From Chloromonas sp. AAM2 (Eukaryota; Chlorophyta; Chlorophyceae; Chlamydomonadales; Chlamydomonadaceae), in the NCBI GenBank assembly GCA_004335635.1, contig QAXH01006069.1:1-23130 (forward strand): a stretch of 23,130 nucleotides of DNA, in the 5' to 3' direction. The notes beneath the pieces were generated by a model, which saw only the letters and a list, made by a program, of their open reading frames with translations, made no database searches and had not been told where the DNA came from. The position numbers and the translations under genes were made by a program. This document shows, one piece after another, positions 1 through 12,200 of the stretch. Numbering within the stretch: position 1 is the first letter of the stretch; each line of letters opens with the position of its first letter.

Positions 1-3000
1 GCACGTGTCAGGGCTGGTGGGAGCAGCCCTCAACAACTCCAAGGGCGGCTCGGGCACGGCCGCCGCTGTGCAACTCATGATGCTCAAGGTAGGGAGGGTC
101 TTTGACCTCAATCTAGTGTGTGTCACTTTTTGACTACACACGAGTGCACCCAGGCATCTATTACAATGTGCCGCAGTGGTATGTTATGCCTGTAGGATTG
201 CTTGGATTGCTTGGCGTAACTCCGCGCTGAGAAATGCCTGCATGGTTCTTGGGCATCGCGCCAGGATTATTTTAGTACACAGACGGTCCCGCACCTGTTT
301 TCTTTGTGTTGCCCCGGGATGGCTCGGTTGCCCAGGTGTAGCTTTCAGGCATAGCTCGGTGCTGTGGGCTCTTCTGCTCTACCTGGTATGCATATCGCCT
401 GTGCGTCGGCCTCTGCGGTGTAACGATCCGCACAATCCCATAAACCACGGACGTGTTGGAATGTAATTTGGGTTCTTATGTACCGGTTCCGTGCGTTCCC
501 ATTACATGCGTTCCCGTTACATGCGGTAATCCTTTCCACATCACAGCAAAGCGCCACCGCCTGCGTGTCCCTTTTCTCCCCAGCGACCAGGGCACCTGAC
601 CTGAGGCCGCAAACGACACGTACACGCCCCTGCATTGCTTCAACTCTCCACATTGATTCTGTGCTATGGATTCCCTGTCATCTTGCCATACCTCCCCAGA
701 TCGGTGGGCTTGCTAACACGCAAGTGCCTGTATGTTATGCCTCCCCCTCTCCCCCCCCCGGTCACGGATTGCACGATAGGCTAGGAAAACACACCTCTGC
801 ATTGCTTCTCCCACCGCTATAGAACCCCCTCCTATTCGTGTGGCCTTTTTTTCAGATCACGGATTGCACTGGCCGTCAGACTGCTGCACTGATCACCAGG
901 GCCATGGACTATGCGACCAAGATGGGCGCGCATGTGGTGTCGCTGTCCTTCGGGGAGGGGTTCGCCAACATCGCCAGGAGAGACGGGGGCCTGCCCACAC
1001 AGCCCACCTCACCGCCCGTGAGTGGTTGCCTGCTTCACGTCACAGCTGAAGGGCGAGGACGAGAAATGAAGTGTCTCACTCAAGGGCGTTGTTCATGCAC
1101 ACTGACTCAGCAGCACCAGGGGCAAAGAAGATGGTGCCCAAAGTTCTAACATGCAGAATTTGAATCTAAGTCAATAACTTGTTGCACTGATCTGTGAGAA
1201 CAAGGTCAATAACCTGTGAAAACAAGGTTAATAACCTGTGAGAACAAGGTTAATAACTTGTTGCAAAAGGTTGTTTGGCGAGTTGCAACTAGTGTCACAA
1301 TGCATTACCCCTACGGTCTGTGTTGTATACGCTGCCACTGCTGCGCCAAGACTGTGCCGCAAGCAGCCCATACATGCAATATCATCCATCATGCTGCTTC
1401 CACACTTATTGCCTTGCAATTGCTTGATAGGCAGCGAGGCAGCGCAGTCAGACAGCATCCACACCTCTTGCCCTGTCATCATCATCATCATTACACGGTT
1501 TTTCATAGTTCAATCCACGGTACTGCAGCTAGACACAACATCCCTCCAAGAATTACGCGCCTGACAATCGTTAAGCCAAGGAAGCTGGTAGCAGGGTGTT
1601 CACGTTATAGTCTTGCCTTGCCCCTCTCAGTTGCCTGACTTCCTCAAGGCCTACCAGGACCGGCAGAGCTTGTTCACCTCGGCCATCAAGCCACTGGCTG
1701 ACAAGGGGACGCTGGTGGTGGTGGCAGCAGGTGAAGGCCTCGGGTGCAGCGGAAACTGGGGTTTGCAATATGCCTTGAGATGAGTGTGTGTTGGCTGTGC
1801 AGGGATGTATGTCTATTCCACTAACGTGACACAATCATGTGTGTAAGGCACGATACTGCCTTGCAGCCTGCGCTTGTTCATCTGTCCTTTGACGGCTTCC
1901 CTGCCGTAAGCAGGCAAACACTGAACCCTCACTGGCCCTTCGTCAGTACACAGTCGTGAGGACTGTGGCCACCCTTGCACACAGGCCTGTATGTCTTTGA
2001 TTCTGTTGTGAGCTCGTCCTAGCAACAAGTAGGGAAATACACACTTTAAGACTGTGCAGGTTCGATGCTTATTTGTTGCAAAGGAGCCGGAGCTTGTGGG
2101 TTAGACCCCTCGAGGGCTGTGCGTGCGGGGAGCAAATGTCCAACCTGAAGATGCCTTACTTAGTGTGCAAGTGCCGCGTGTGCAGGTAACTACGGTCTTG
2201 ATGTTGACGCCCTGCTCCCGCTCAACTACACCAACGCACCCTGCACTGTACAGGTAGGTGGGCCAAGGCCAGAGGCGCCATCATGCAGTGTGCTTGCAAG
2301 CATACATAGGTGCACAGACATGGCGTTGATGCCTGGGTATTATGAAGCCTTCTACCATCCGTGCTAGGCATAGGTTGGCTGATTTTCTCATCACCGTGCA
2401 GGTAGGGCGGCCAAGGAACAGGCACAGGTCGTGGCTCTGCATGTAGACCAGGGCTATTACCAGGACTGTCAGGGTTGGTACGAGCAACTGCTGCATACTT
2501 GGGTGTCTCTCTCTGATGTGTTTGAACAGGCCATGGCGGTCTGCATGCTGGGTAATAGCGGGCAGGGACGCACCCAATTAGATTGTTCACACTGTAAGCA
2601 GATGAAGCACGCGATAACATGCACTGAAGTGTGCCATTGTGCTGTGCTTGTTGTGTGGTCTGGGTTGGAAATGTGCCTGTGTTCGTTGCCTGGCAAATGT
2701 GCAGCTGCCCAATGTGCTGTGTGTGGCCGCGTCTAACCCGAATGACACCCTCGCCTTCTTCTCAAACCGAGGCGCAACACAGGTGCGTAGTGGGTGGAAG
2801 CAAGCTAGGCCAGGATTGTGTGAAAAAGCAGCCTGAAGAGCAAGTTGAAGCAAGTAAGCCTTACTGTTCACCCACCAGATTGTAGCAGGTTAAACTTTCC
2901 ACAAGCATTTCCAGACATGCATGCCTCACCCATACCGAACCATTGTTTTTCAACCAGCCTCCGTTCCTTCCCCACATTTCTCCCCTGCCAACCATTGTCC

Positions 3001-6000
3001 CCACACGCGCACGTTCCCAACTCATCACACTTTTATCAACTTTCCCCAACTTCCTTTTCCCGTCCTCACTTCTCCCACACCGTTCCCCAAACCCTGCCCA
3101 TACTTTTGGCACACTTCTCCCCACCAGGTTCACATTTGCTCCCCCGGTGCCGGCACTATCTGGTCCACCTGGGGCGTGGCCACCAGCCCGCCTGTGCACA
3201 CGTACGCGGGGTTTGACGGCACGAGCCAAGCGACCCCGATAGCCGCGGGGGTGGCGGCGCTGGTGACGGCAGTGCTGGGTGGGGTGGACAAGAACTACTT
3301 CAGGGCTGAGCAGGTGCGCGAGCTCAACAATACATTTTATGGATAATCACCGGAAAATCGCTTGAAAGTATTCAAGGGGTGGACAAGAACCACTTCAGAG
3401 CCGAGCAGGTGGGGGTCACACCTTCCGTGGTTGATGTAAAACTGCTACCGTGTGCGCCACATCCATTGCATGATGAGCGCAGGATCAATGAAGTTGATGG
3501 CCAAACCTATTCCAGGAGTACATGCATACCATCTAAGGGGAAAGCGAGCTGAAAGACTTGGACAAGTGGCGTCAAGTGGCAATGCATGTCTGTGCTTTCG
3601 TTTGTGTTTTCTGGCACCAGGCGACAGAACAGTTGTTGTGCCCCAATATTCTGCCCAGCCGATATTGGTCGACTATTCATACAAGCTCATGTGGGTCTCG
3701 TTGATGTTTGTCCAGGTGAAGAAGATTCTGCTGGACAGTGGAGACATCAAAACAGCTCTACAGGTGAAGTCATGCATTGTTCATGCACTGGTTGTGCAAG
3801 CTCCACTGGGTTTTGGTTAGCCAGGATGGGGAGCAGCAACTCATAGTTCAGTTTCAGTAAATCAGAGCCAACTCACTGTCATTCAGAGACCGCCCGGTAC
3901 GAGGCACACACATGTCATCACTTGTCATGCACCAGTCGTGCACTTGCCATGCAAGCTAGTGGGTGGTGTTTGTTTAGGCAGGAAGCAGAGCTACAGCGGG
4001 GCTACCGGTCTCGGGGTACTGGCCATGACCTGGCCATGCAAGCTTGCAACACCGGGGGGTGTTTATACACATGCAAAACCAACGCCTGCAAACGCTTCCA
4101 GAGACTTGTGTGACTCGTCCGGCAGCACTGATCAACTCCGGATGACCCGCTGTGAATCACCTGAGCAAACCCTGCTCGGTGCAGCACATCAGCAGAACAA
4201 TGAGGAGACATGGCTTCCATCGCTGCACAGGCAGCTGTGCATGCGCTGTCCGTGTAGTCCTGTTCTGGTGGCAGTGCGCAGTCACTATGCACAGCATTGA
4301 GTAGTTATATTTCATGAGTTCCCTGTTCATGCTATTGTGATGGTTTCAGGGTGAAAAGGTGTTCAGGATACAGCGAGGCAACGTAGCTGACCTAACCCTA
4401 ACCCTGAACCCTAACCCAACGAGAGCGATGAGTAGACTTCAGGATATCATGCAACGACCATGTTTGGTCCTTTCAATGATGTTGGCCCACCCACAGATCA
4501 GCTTTCCTTGCACGCTCCTTGTCCAATGGTTTCAGGGTACAGTCGCTTCTGGGAGGCGCATCAACTCACAGGCCGCGGTGCAGCTGGCCGTGACCAGAAG
4601 GCAGAGCTATAGCACTGGTGAGCGCACATATGCGCACTGTCCTTGCATTTGTTAGTTAGTTACATTCTACCTTTCGTCTTGAAGGCATGTAAGTGCAGAG
4701 GAAAAATCTTGCATGTGTTTGGTGGTAGGGGCTGCTGGCGGCTTGGTAGCATTTGCGCTCCGTTATATGTGCATGCATGAGGGCAACTGGACGTCCACAC
4801 AACACCTAACGAATGTCACTGAATTGATTACCTTGACCTGTTGCCTGGCCGTCATGGAGCGCTAATCCCCTTCTCATGCAGCAGTCATGTGGCAGCTGTT
4901 TGCCCCTTACTAATCTACGTTGACACGGCCCCACCTGCCATGCGTGTGTGCCTGCAGCCGCTGTGGTTCTGAACCCCTCCGCCGGGTTCTATGAGTCCCT
5001 GATGACCCTCCTGGGCACCAGACTGACAGTGGCGGGGTTCACTGAGAGCTACTGGACCAACAGGGGATCGCCACTGGTAGGAGAAACGGCCGGTTGGTTG
5101 GAGTTGGTTGGTCCTAATCAGTTGGTTGCTTGGTTGGTTGGTTGGTTGGTTGGTTGGTTGGTTGGTTTGGGGAACCACACCACTTGCTTGCCTTACACTC
5201 TTGATGATAACAATAACAATGATGGAATGAGGACATGTCTGTGGCGAGCACAGCCAGACTGCCACGGCCGGTAGCAGACTCCGGTGTTGACCAGAACGTA
5301 CGATGGTTCTTTGTACGTTATCAGAACCTATGGAGGCCTCAACATGAAGGAGTCACCCTACGCCAAATGCATTTTCGCAACACGTTAGTCAGCTGAAAGT
5401 GACCAGATCCTTCCATGCTGCCATATTGATACTCAACTTTGTCTGCCACTCTGCCATGCATAATTCTTTGTACTGCCTGCAGTAGCTTGACAGACACAGA
5501 TGATAAGTCAAAATTTGCTCTTCTGCCATACAGTTGCTTGATAGTTAGCCAGTTGGCAAGTTGCAGTTCATTTGTTTTGCTAATCATGATAATAGTACAG
5601 CTACTGGACTTGTTGAAGGATTCAAAAGTGTGCATTCTTGCCCGACAGTTGCTTGACACGTCGGGTCAGCGGCTGCTGGAGCAGCGGCTGCGCTCCGTGG
5701 GCCAGCGCTGGGTGGGCTGGGCGCCCGTGCCCACCACCAACGCGGGGGGAAACCTAGCGGCGCTCAGCACGTACGTACAGCTCAACACGACTGGGCTGCA
5801 CACAATCAACGTGCAGTACCTGAACGTGCCACAGGCAGCCATAAGGTAAGAGGAGCGGTCTCTGAACACCACAGGGCTGCACACAGTCAACGTGCAGTAC
5901 CTGAACGTGCCACAGGCAGCCATAAGGTAAGAGGAGCGGTCTCTGAACACCACTGCGCTGCACACAATCAACGGGCAGTACCTGAACGTGCCACAGGCAG

Positions 6001-6260
6001 CCATAAGGTAAGAGGAGCGGTCTTTGAACACCACTGGGCTGCACACAATCAACGTGCAGTACCTGAACGTGCCACAGGCAGCCGTAAGGTGGGGCATGGG
6101 GGCACAATCAACATGCATGAATGCATGAAGTGTGGTAAGGAAGGGAAACAGCGCAGGGGGGTGGTGGAGGAAAGTAGGCCGTCACGGGTCCTGGTCGCAC
6201 AACAAAGCGGCCCTTGGCCAGGGGCACTTGAGTGGGATTGGGGGGGTGGGTTGGGAACAC

Positions 6261-6297
<37 letters not shown>

Positions 6298-9200
6298 TAC
6301 ATGGCTTTCCATGGTTCAACCCACGGTGCTGCAGCTAGACACAATATCTCTCCAAGAATTACGCGCCTGACAATCGGTAAGCCAAGAAAGGTCACTGGTA
6401 GCAGGGGTGGGAACACTGACATGAGCCTAATCCAAGAAACAAGACACCCGGGCGAGCCAGCAGCCGGTACACGCAGCAGCCACGCTATCCAAAACACCCG
6501 CGATTCTTCAAAGTTGATAATGCGCAGGTGGTGGGAAGCCCCAGGTTCCACACCAGTCAGTGACGCCAGTTTTGAAACGAAAGCACCCCACCAACTAACC
6601 CCCCAACACACGCACACACTCTGTCGGCAGCCGTCCTTTGATGTGTTGTGCTCCCTCCTGCCCCGGCCCGCAGGGTGTTTGTCAGCGGCCGGGGCCTGAC
6701 GCCATTCAACGGCGCATCGGCCTTCTATGCTTCCGGCCCAGGTGTGTGTGCGAAGGGGTGATGTATGTGTGTTGCTGAGGGGAGTGTGAGCGTATGAGTG
6801 GTGGCAGAGAGAGGTTCACAGATGCTGTGGGTGCGGTGTAGATGGGAGTGGGGGGGAAAGTGTGCAGCTTGTCAGCGTTCATACTGTGTGCGTGGGGGGG
6901 GGAAGGGTATGGGGAAGGGTGTGAGAGGGGCGGATGGCTGGAACTGGGTCAAGGCACGATTTGTGCATGTGTCATGGGCTGTGCATGTGTCATGGGGCGT
7001 GCATGTGTCATGGGATGTGTGGTTGAGGGCGCACATGTGAATGTTGCCAGAAGCAGAGTGACTGTGACAGGTGGTGAGCGACTGGGTGAAGCTTCGAATT
7101 GGTAGCACATGCCAGCCTTGCTAGCGTTCACACTCAGCCTGGCACCCCTTCAAGAGTACGGACTATCCCCAATCCTCAACCTCAATGCATCTAACTCCCC
7201 CCAGTCTCCCTCTATAAACAGTGATCTCTGTGTAAATTTAGAAACGATCAACCGTTTCTGCTTGCTGTTACAGGTTGGTACTCCGTTTCCATCCTTTTCC
7301 TGCCCGGTGCCTCCGGCCCCTCGGGTCTTAGTGTCACCCTTGCCCCGCCAGCTAAGGGCGGCCTGACATCGGGCAACGCCTACCCGCTCAACATGGGGGC
7401 ATTCACACTGGTAGGGTTCAGGGCTAGGGTTTAGCGACAAGGGTTTATGGCGATGCTTGGGGTTTACGGTTGGGTCCAAGGGTGGCAACAAAGGGTAAAG
7501 ATTACGACTTGAGGTGTGAGGGCGGAACTTCGGATCATATTGAGGGTTAGGAAGGTAATGTAAGAGGTTGGCGTGAAGGCTGGGGTGTGAAACCTGAGAG
7601 TCAGGGTTGAGGTTTGCTTGTTTCAGGGTTTAGGATTCAGCTGCAGTCAGGACCGTGCACTGCTAGAGTTGAGAGAATACCCAGTCTGTCTCATCCCTCA
7701 TCCCGCATTGCGTTTTATCTGCATTCGCCTGACCCCAGGTGACAGGCATTGCCGCCCGTCCCCGCCCGGCCTTCCCCGTGTTGTTGTTTACATTTGCTGA
7801 CGTGCTGAACGAGAGTGTGAGGATTTACCTGCCTGGCTTGTCTCTCATTATGCTCCATTTACCTCCAGTTTATAGCGAACTAGTGTTCAATCCATAAGTT
7901 GCAGTCTGCTTGACCTCAGGTTGCTGGCACTGCCCCTGTGCCCATCCCGGATCTCCCCGTGTTGGTGAGCAGCTACCAGGACCCCCAGACCCCCTTGGCC
8001 TGGGGCTTCACGACCGCCTTCACGCTCCTGTTCAACCGCACAACTAACACGGAGCTGAGCCAGTTCGCCAGAAACGCTTACGCGCTAGCGCTCAACGCTA
8101 CACAGACAAGGTGCGGAATCCAGTTTGGAACCAAGGCCTGAACATGACTGTGTGTGAGACTGACTACCGCAACAAAATCAAGTCTGAGATGTTGATTAGG
8201 AGTGTGATGGACATGTTAGTTACATGTCGACACATCAACTTGGAGGATCAAGGCTTGAACGTGCGAGTATTCAACCTTAGCTAAATCTAACATTATCAAC
8301 GTGATCGCAAAGGTCTGCAAGACACCAGTGGGTACGACCGCTTGCCAATCAAGAACTGAGTTTCACCTGTGCCATTGACTGTTGAAAATTCAAAAAGATG
8401 ATTTGTTTCTACGAGTGTCATTGCTCTTGCGTTGCAATCAAGGCGAGTATTGACAAAAGGTAACAAGTGTGATTGGCGTAGAGCGTATGCAGGTATTGTT
8501 TTGTTTTCAGTCGTCTGGTTACAGGACGTGAGCGGGACGGGCGACACCCTGCTAAAGCAATGTGCCTGCTTCTGTACTCTGTAACCCGTATTCTTTGACG
8601 TGCCATTCCGCTGTTTACGCACGTGCCTGCCTGTTTGTGTGTCTGCTCTCACAGTGTGTGGCAGAGCCAGGTGGCGGTGCCTGACCTTGACCTGATAGTG
8701 GGGCGGGTGGCGGCGGCCATATTGCCGCCCAACGACTTCTCAGCCACAGGTGAGCCGAGGAGAGGAGTATGTTGTGTGGCCTGGTGCGTTACATCAAACC
8801 AGTCTGCATGAGGCGCGTCCGCACCTGGTAGCGCATTGTTTAATTGGCCGCATGCGGCATCATCAAATGCGAACGGGACACCGGCATGCAACTGGCCGCC
8901 TGCTGCACGGGTTGATCTTCCCTGCTTGGCTTGGCACGAACGCTGACAAGCCATGCGAGCGACAAGGATGGACACCGCCCTGAACAACCCTGAGCAACAA
9001 AAGGCAATGCCGGGCAGACAAGAAAGCGAAAGTGCCTGTTATTGTTGCCTTTTTACATCCGTGTCGATGCGCGCAATGCGCATAAGGGATGTGTCCCGCA
9101 ATTTAGGGACAACAAAACTTAAAGTCAATCAATCTGAGTCACAAAACGGAAAGTCATGATAATGCAGGAGCCTGGCAGTCAGTGGCAGAACAAGCTATAT

Positions 9201-12200
9201 CTTCCAAAACACCACCTGAAATGCGCCCAGGCGTCAACACAGCCTCCCACCAGCAAGGCCAACACGTCCGGCTGGGGTTCCACCGCATGCATTCGCCGGG
9301 CGGGTATGCCAGGGACCGTGACATCGGCAACTAAGGGCTATTTTGGTAGTTTAATAAGAATGTTGTTAACTGTTGTTTTTCCCTGTTTGTCTGCCAATCG
9401 TCATGCAGTGTATGGGCTGGCCACCACTTACCTGAGCACCGCCAGTCTACCGCCGACCATTATGCTACAGGTACGCACCATACATTTCACAGACCCCTTC
9501 CTGTTTGATAGAAATCAACGGTTGGAATGAAGGTATAACTAGCAACAAAGCACCTTGCCGTTCCTTGCCGTGCCGTTCCTTGCCTTGCCTTGCCTTGCCT
9601 TGCCTCGCCTCGCCTTGCCTTGCCTTGCCTTGCCTTGCCTTGTAATTGGGCTTGGTGTTTGACTCTTGCGTTGTGTTGCTTCACAGATTTGGTGCCAGGT
9701 GTGTCGGGTGACACTGGATGGCGTGCTTGTGCTGGAGATTTGGGACGACATCGCAAACAGCGTCACTGCAACCAAGAGCTCACCGTGAGTGACAGCGATC
9801 TCATTATCATTGTACGGCGATAAGCAGACCGGTGCTGCGACAAACACTGAAATGAGACCTTTTGCAGAGAGATACTCTTACATTAATACCGTAGAATTCA
9901 CAGTACTTGGTGGTCATTGAACATGGCGATTTTTTTTCCGGGTCTTCAAAAAGACCGTTCTTCTTTCAATTCGGCGGGCGCAGCGGTCATGCAATGTCGG
10001 CGGTCTTGCAATGTCTTTTGTACATGATGGAACCTAGCAAGGCAACAGCCCAACACACCATCGAGGTGGCCTGTTTCCACCTGACTGTTTCCATGTGACT
10101 GTTAATTTGGACTGTTTCCACGTGAATTCAGCCTGCTGCCTGTGTGTGTTGTTTGCGCGTCCAGGTGCATCACCCTCCAGCCGGGCGCCTCTGGCAATGA
10201 GAGCTACCGACTGGACGTGCTGTGGCTTGCACCCAAGCTCTCAACAGCAGCACTCACGCTCAAGGTAGCAAACAGCCACATGTGCTGTCCAGGTTCATGC
10301 AAGGGTGCTGCTGTTGTGCTGTAGACACCAGCAGTAGGAGCATGTGCTGTGTCAATAGCGGCTGGCACACCCAACTGTCATGGGCATATCTGTGTTGATG
10401 TTGGTGTTGGTGTTGGTGTTGTTGTTGTTGTTTACATGGCCTTCAGTCCAGGGAGGACTGCTCAGCAGGGGCAAGGGCGGACGTGAAACAAACAGCACAA
10501 CTGTTTACTGCACCAGCAGTAATTGCACATCAGCTCAGTGGCTGACCAAACAGGAAAGGAAAACGACATCCTGTCTGCTTTGGTTGTTCCCCATCGCTGC
10601 CAGTGGCGTCCGTGCGACAACACCCGGCCGCTGGCCACCCTCAACGCGGCGCTGCCCGAGCGCAGGGCCAGCCTCAGCCCAGCGGTCATCTCCACCAACG
10701 GCGCGTACAGCCAGGCAAACAAGATGCTGGGTAAGGGGCGGGCAAAAGTGCAGCTGGAAGGCACCACATCGTTTTGGACATACACACACAGATTATATAA
10801 CCTGTGAGACAATCATTGAATGTGTACCTAGTAGGTGACCATTTGTATAACCTATCACGTCGGGTCACCCGGTTATCCACAAGTTTCTAACACGAATACC
10901 GATGAAAGCACCCTGTTGCTTCAGCCCGCTTCACACTCAATTCCTTCTGCTCTGTGCGCTCTGTGCCTGTGTCTTTCGCTTCAGTCCAAGTGGGCAGCAA
11001 GGTGTGTACAACAAGGCCAAACAACCAGCACTCTTATCTTTGCAATAGTGTTCTTATTGTTACATTCTCTGCTGTGTTTTTCCCCCTCAGGTTGGGTGGG
11101 CGGTGTCCAGTGCGACGTGTGGCTGCCTGCCGCCACCAACGGCACCGCTGTGCCCAGCACGCCGCCTCTGTACAAGGTGGGGTAACGGGTAGAAACAGCA
11201 GAAAAACGGACCAAATGCACACGTTCCACTTGTGGGACGATACAGATGTAAACACACACAGACACACACAGACACACACACACACACACAGGCACACACA
11301 CACACACACAGGCACAGGCACACACACACAGACACACACACAGACACACACACACACACAGGCACAGGCACACACACACACACACACACAGACACACACA
11401 CACACACACACACAGGCACACACGCACACACACACACACACGCACACACACACGCACACAGGCACACAGGCACACAGGCACAGGCACACACATGCCATCA
11501 GAGTCAAGGCAAGTGCAAAGTAGCAATGTCTTGGGCAAGTGTATGCAAGGTAGATGCCGGGCAGGAGAACGAAGAAAACGGAAAGCAGTCGGTTTCTGGG
11601 CTGTTTTTGCGTTGCACTTACAGCAGCCTTGTTGCTGGTCAGCTCCAGGGCTAGACATGTAAAACAAACTTTCCATAAGGGTTGAGTTAGGGTCAGGGTT
11701 AGGGTCAGGGTTAGGGTCAGGGTATAGTGGAACCTTTCGTTGTGTAACTAAAAGTATCCTCAGAATCCACTGTGGTCACGTTCAACTGACTGTGGGCCCT
11801 GATAAGTTCAGCGCTGAAGGCCGCACAAGGGTTGGGGGTTGGGTTGCGCCAGTCCCTACTAGGTTAGGGTTGCGCCAGTCCCTGACACGCATTGCCATGC
11901 GCTGTGCCCTGTTCAGGTCCGCCTGCCCGACTGCGCCAGTCCCTGACACGCATTGCCATGCGCTGTGCCCTGTTCAGGTTCGCCTGCCCGACTGCGCCAG
12001 TCCCTGACACGCATTGCCATGCGCTGTGCCCTGTTCAGGNNNNNNNNNNNNNNNNNNNNNNNNNNNNNNNNNNNNNNNNNNNNNNNNNNNNNNNNNNNNN
12101 NNNNNNNNNNNNNNNNNNNNNNNNNNNNNNNNNNNNNNNNNNNNNNNNNNNNNNNNNNNNNNNNNNNNNNNGGCTGCGCCAGTCCCTGACACGCATTGCC

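Larger units (their letters stand above)
1..4617 (+). other. S8 peptidase domain block (exons 1-8)
   Basis: Exon 1 reads HVSGLVGAALNNSKGG, which aligns with subtilisin BPN' from His67 on, so catalytic His64 is three residues left of the window and the Asp further left. Exon 2 supplies the helix and strand ending GAHVVSLSFG. Exons 3 and 4 join through a phase-1 intron to give VVVAAGNYG, whose Asn (residue 118 of the partial protein) is the oxyanion-hole residue. Exon 5 gives LCVAASNPNDTLAFFSNRG. Exon 6 gives the Ser motif GTSQATP with Ser198, where most family members have GTSMA(S/T)P. Exons 7-8 supply the final helices (VKKILLDSG, SGRRINSQAAV). All visible catalytic elements are intact, so the protease is probably active. 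The insert after SFGEG (LPTQPTSPP and following) is longer than in BPN'. Confidence 0.9.
4958..7410 (+). other. PA14-like module 1 (exons 9-12)
   Basis: Exons 9-12 encode about residues 271-444. The order of elements resembles a PA14 beta-barrel: an opening strand with AGFYESLMTLLG, an aromatic segment ending FTESYWTNRGSPL, a WVGWAPVP turn, then strands around residue 356 (LNTTGLHTINVQY), VFVSGRG where PA14 domains usually carry the 'l.vdG..l' strand, and the closing GWYSVSILFLPGASGPSG strand. Asn356 is an N-glycosylation sequon. PA14 domains in other eukaryotic surface proteins often bind glycans, so a cell-wall-targeting role is possible. The assignment rests on pattern only and sequence similarity is weak. 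Confidence 0.55.

Noticed and set aside
176..822. Open frames of about 100 codons in the first intron
   Set aside because: They lie wholly between exons 1 and 2 of a well-supported gene and show no domain or codon bias.
3972..4000. Possible copy of the exon 8 end (GCAGAGCTACAGC versus GCAGAGCTATAGC)
   Set aside because: Only a 13-bp near match with no extension across the donor.
5666..6118. Minus-strand open frames with 27-residue repeats
   Set aside because: Antisense shadow of exon 10 and its 81-bp junction array.
10981..11676. Long Cys/Val and His/Thr open frames over the CA repeat
   Set aside because: They are translations of a dinucleotide microsatellite inside intron 19, open on both strands because of low complexity.
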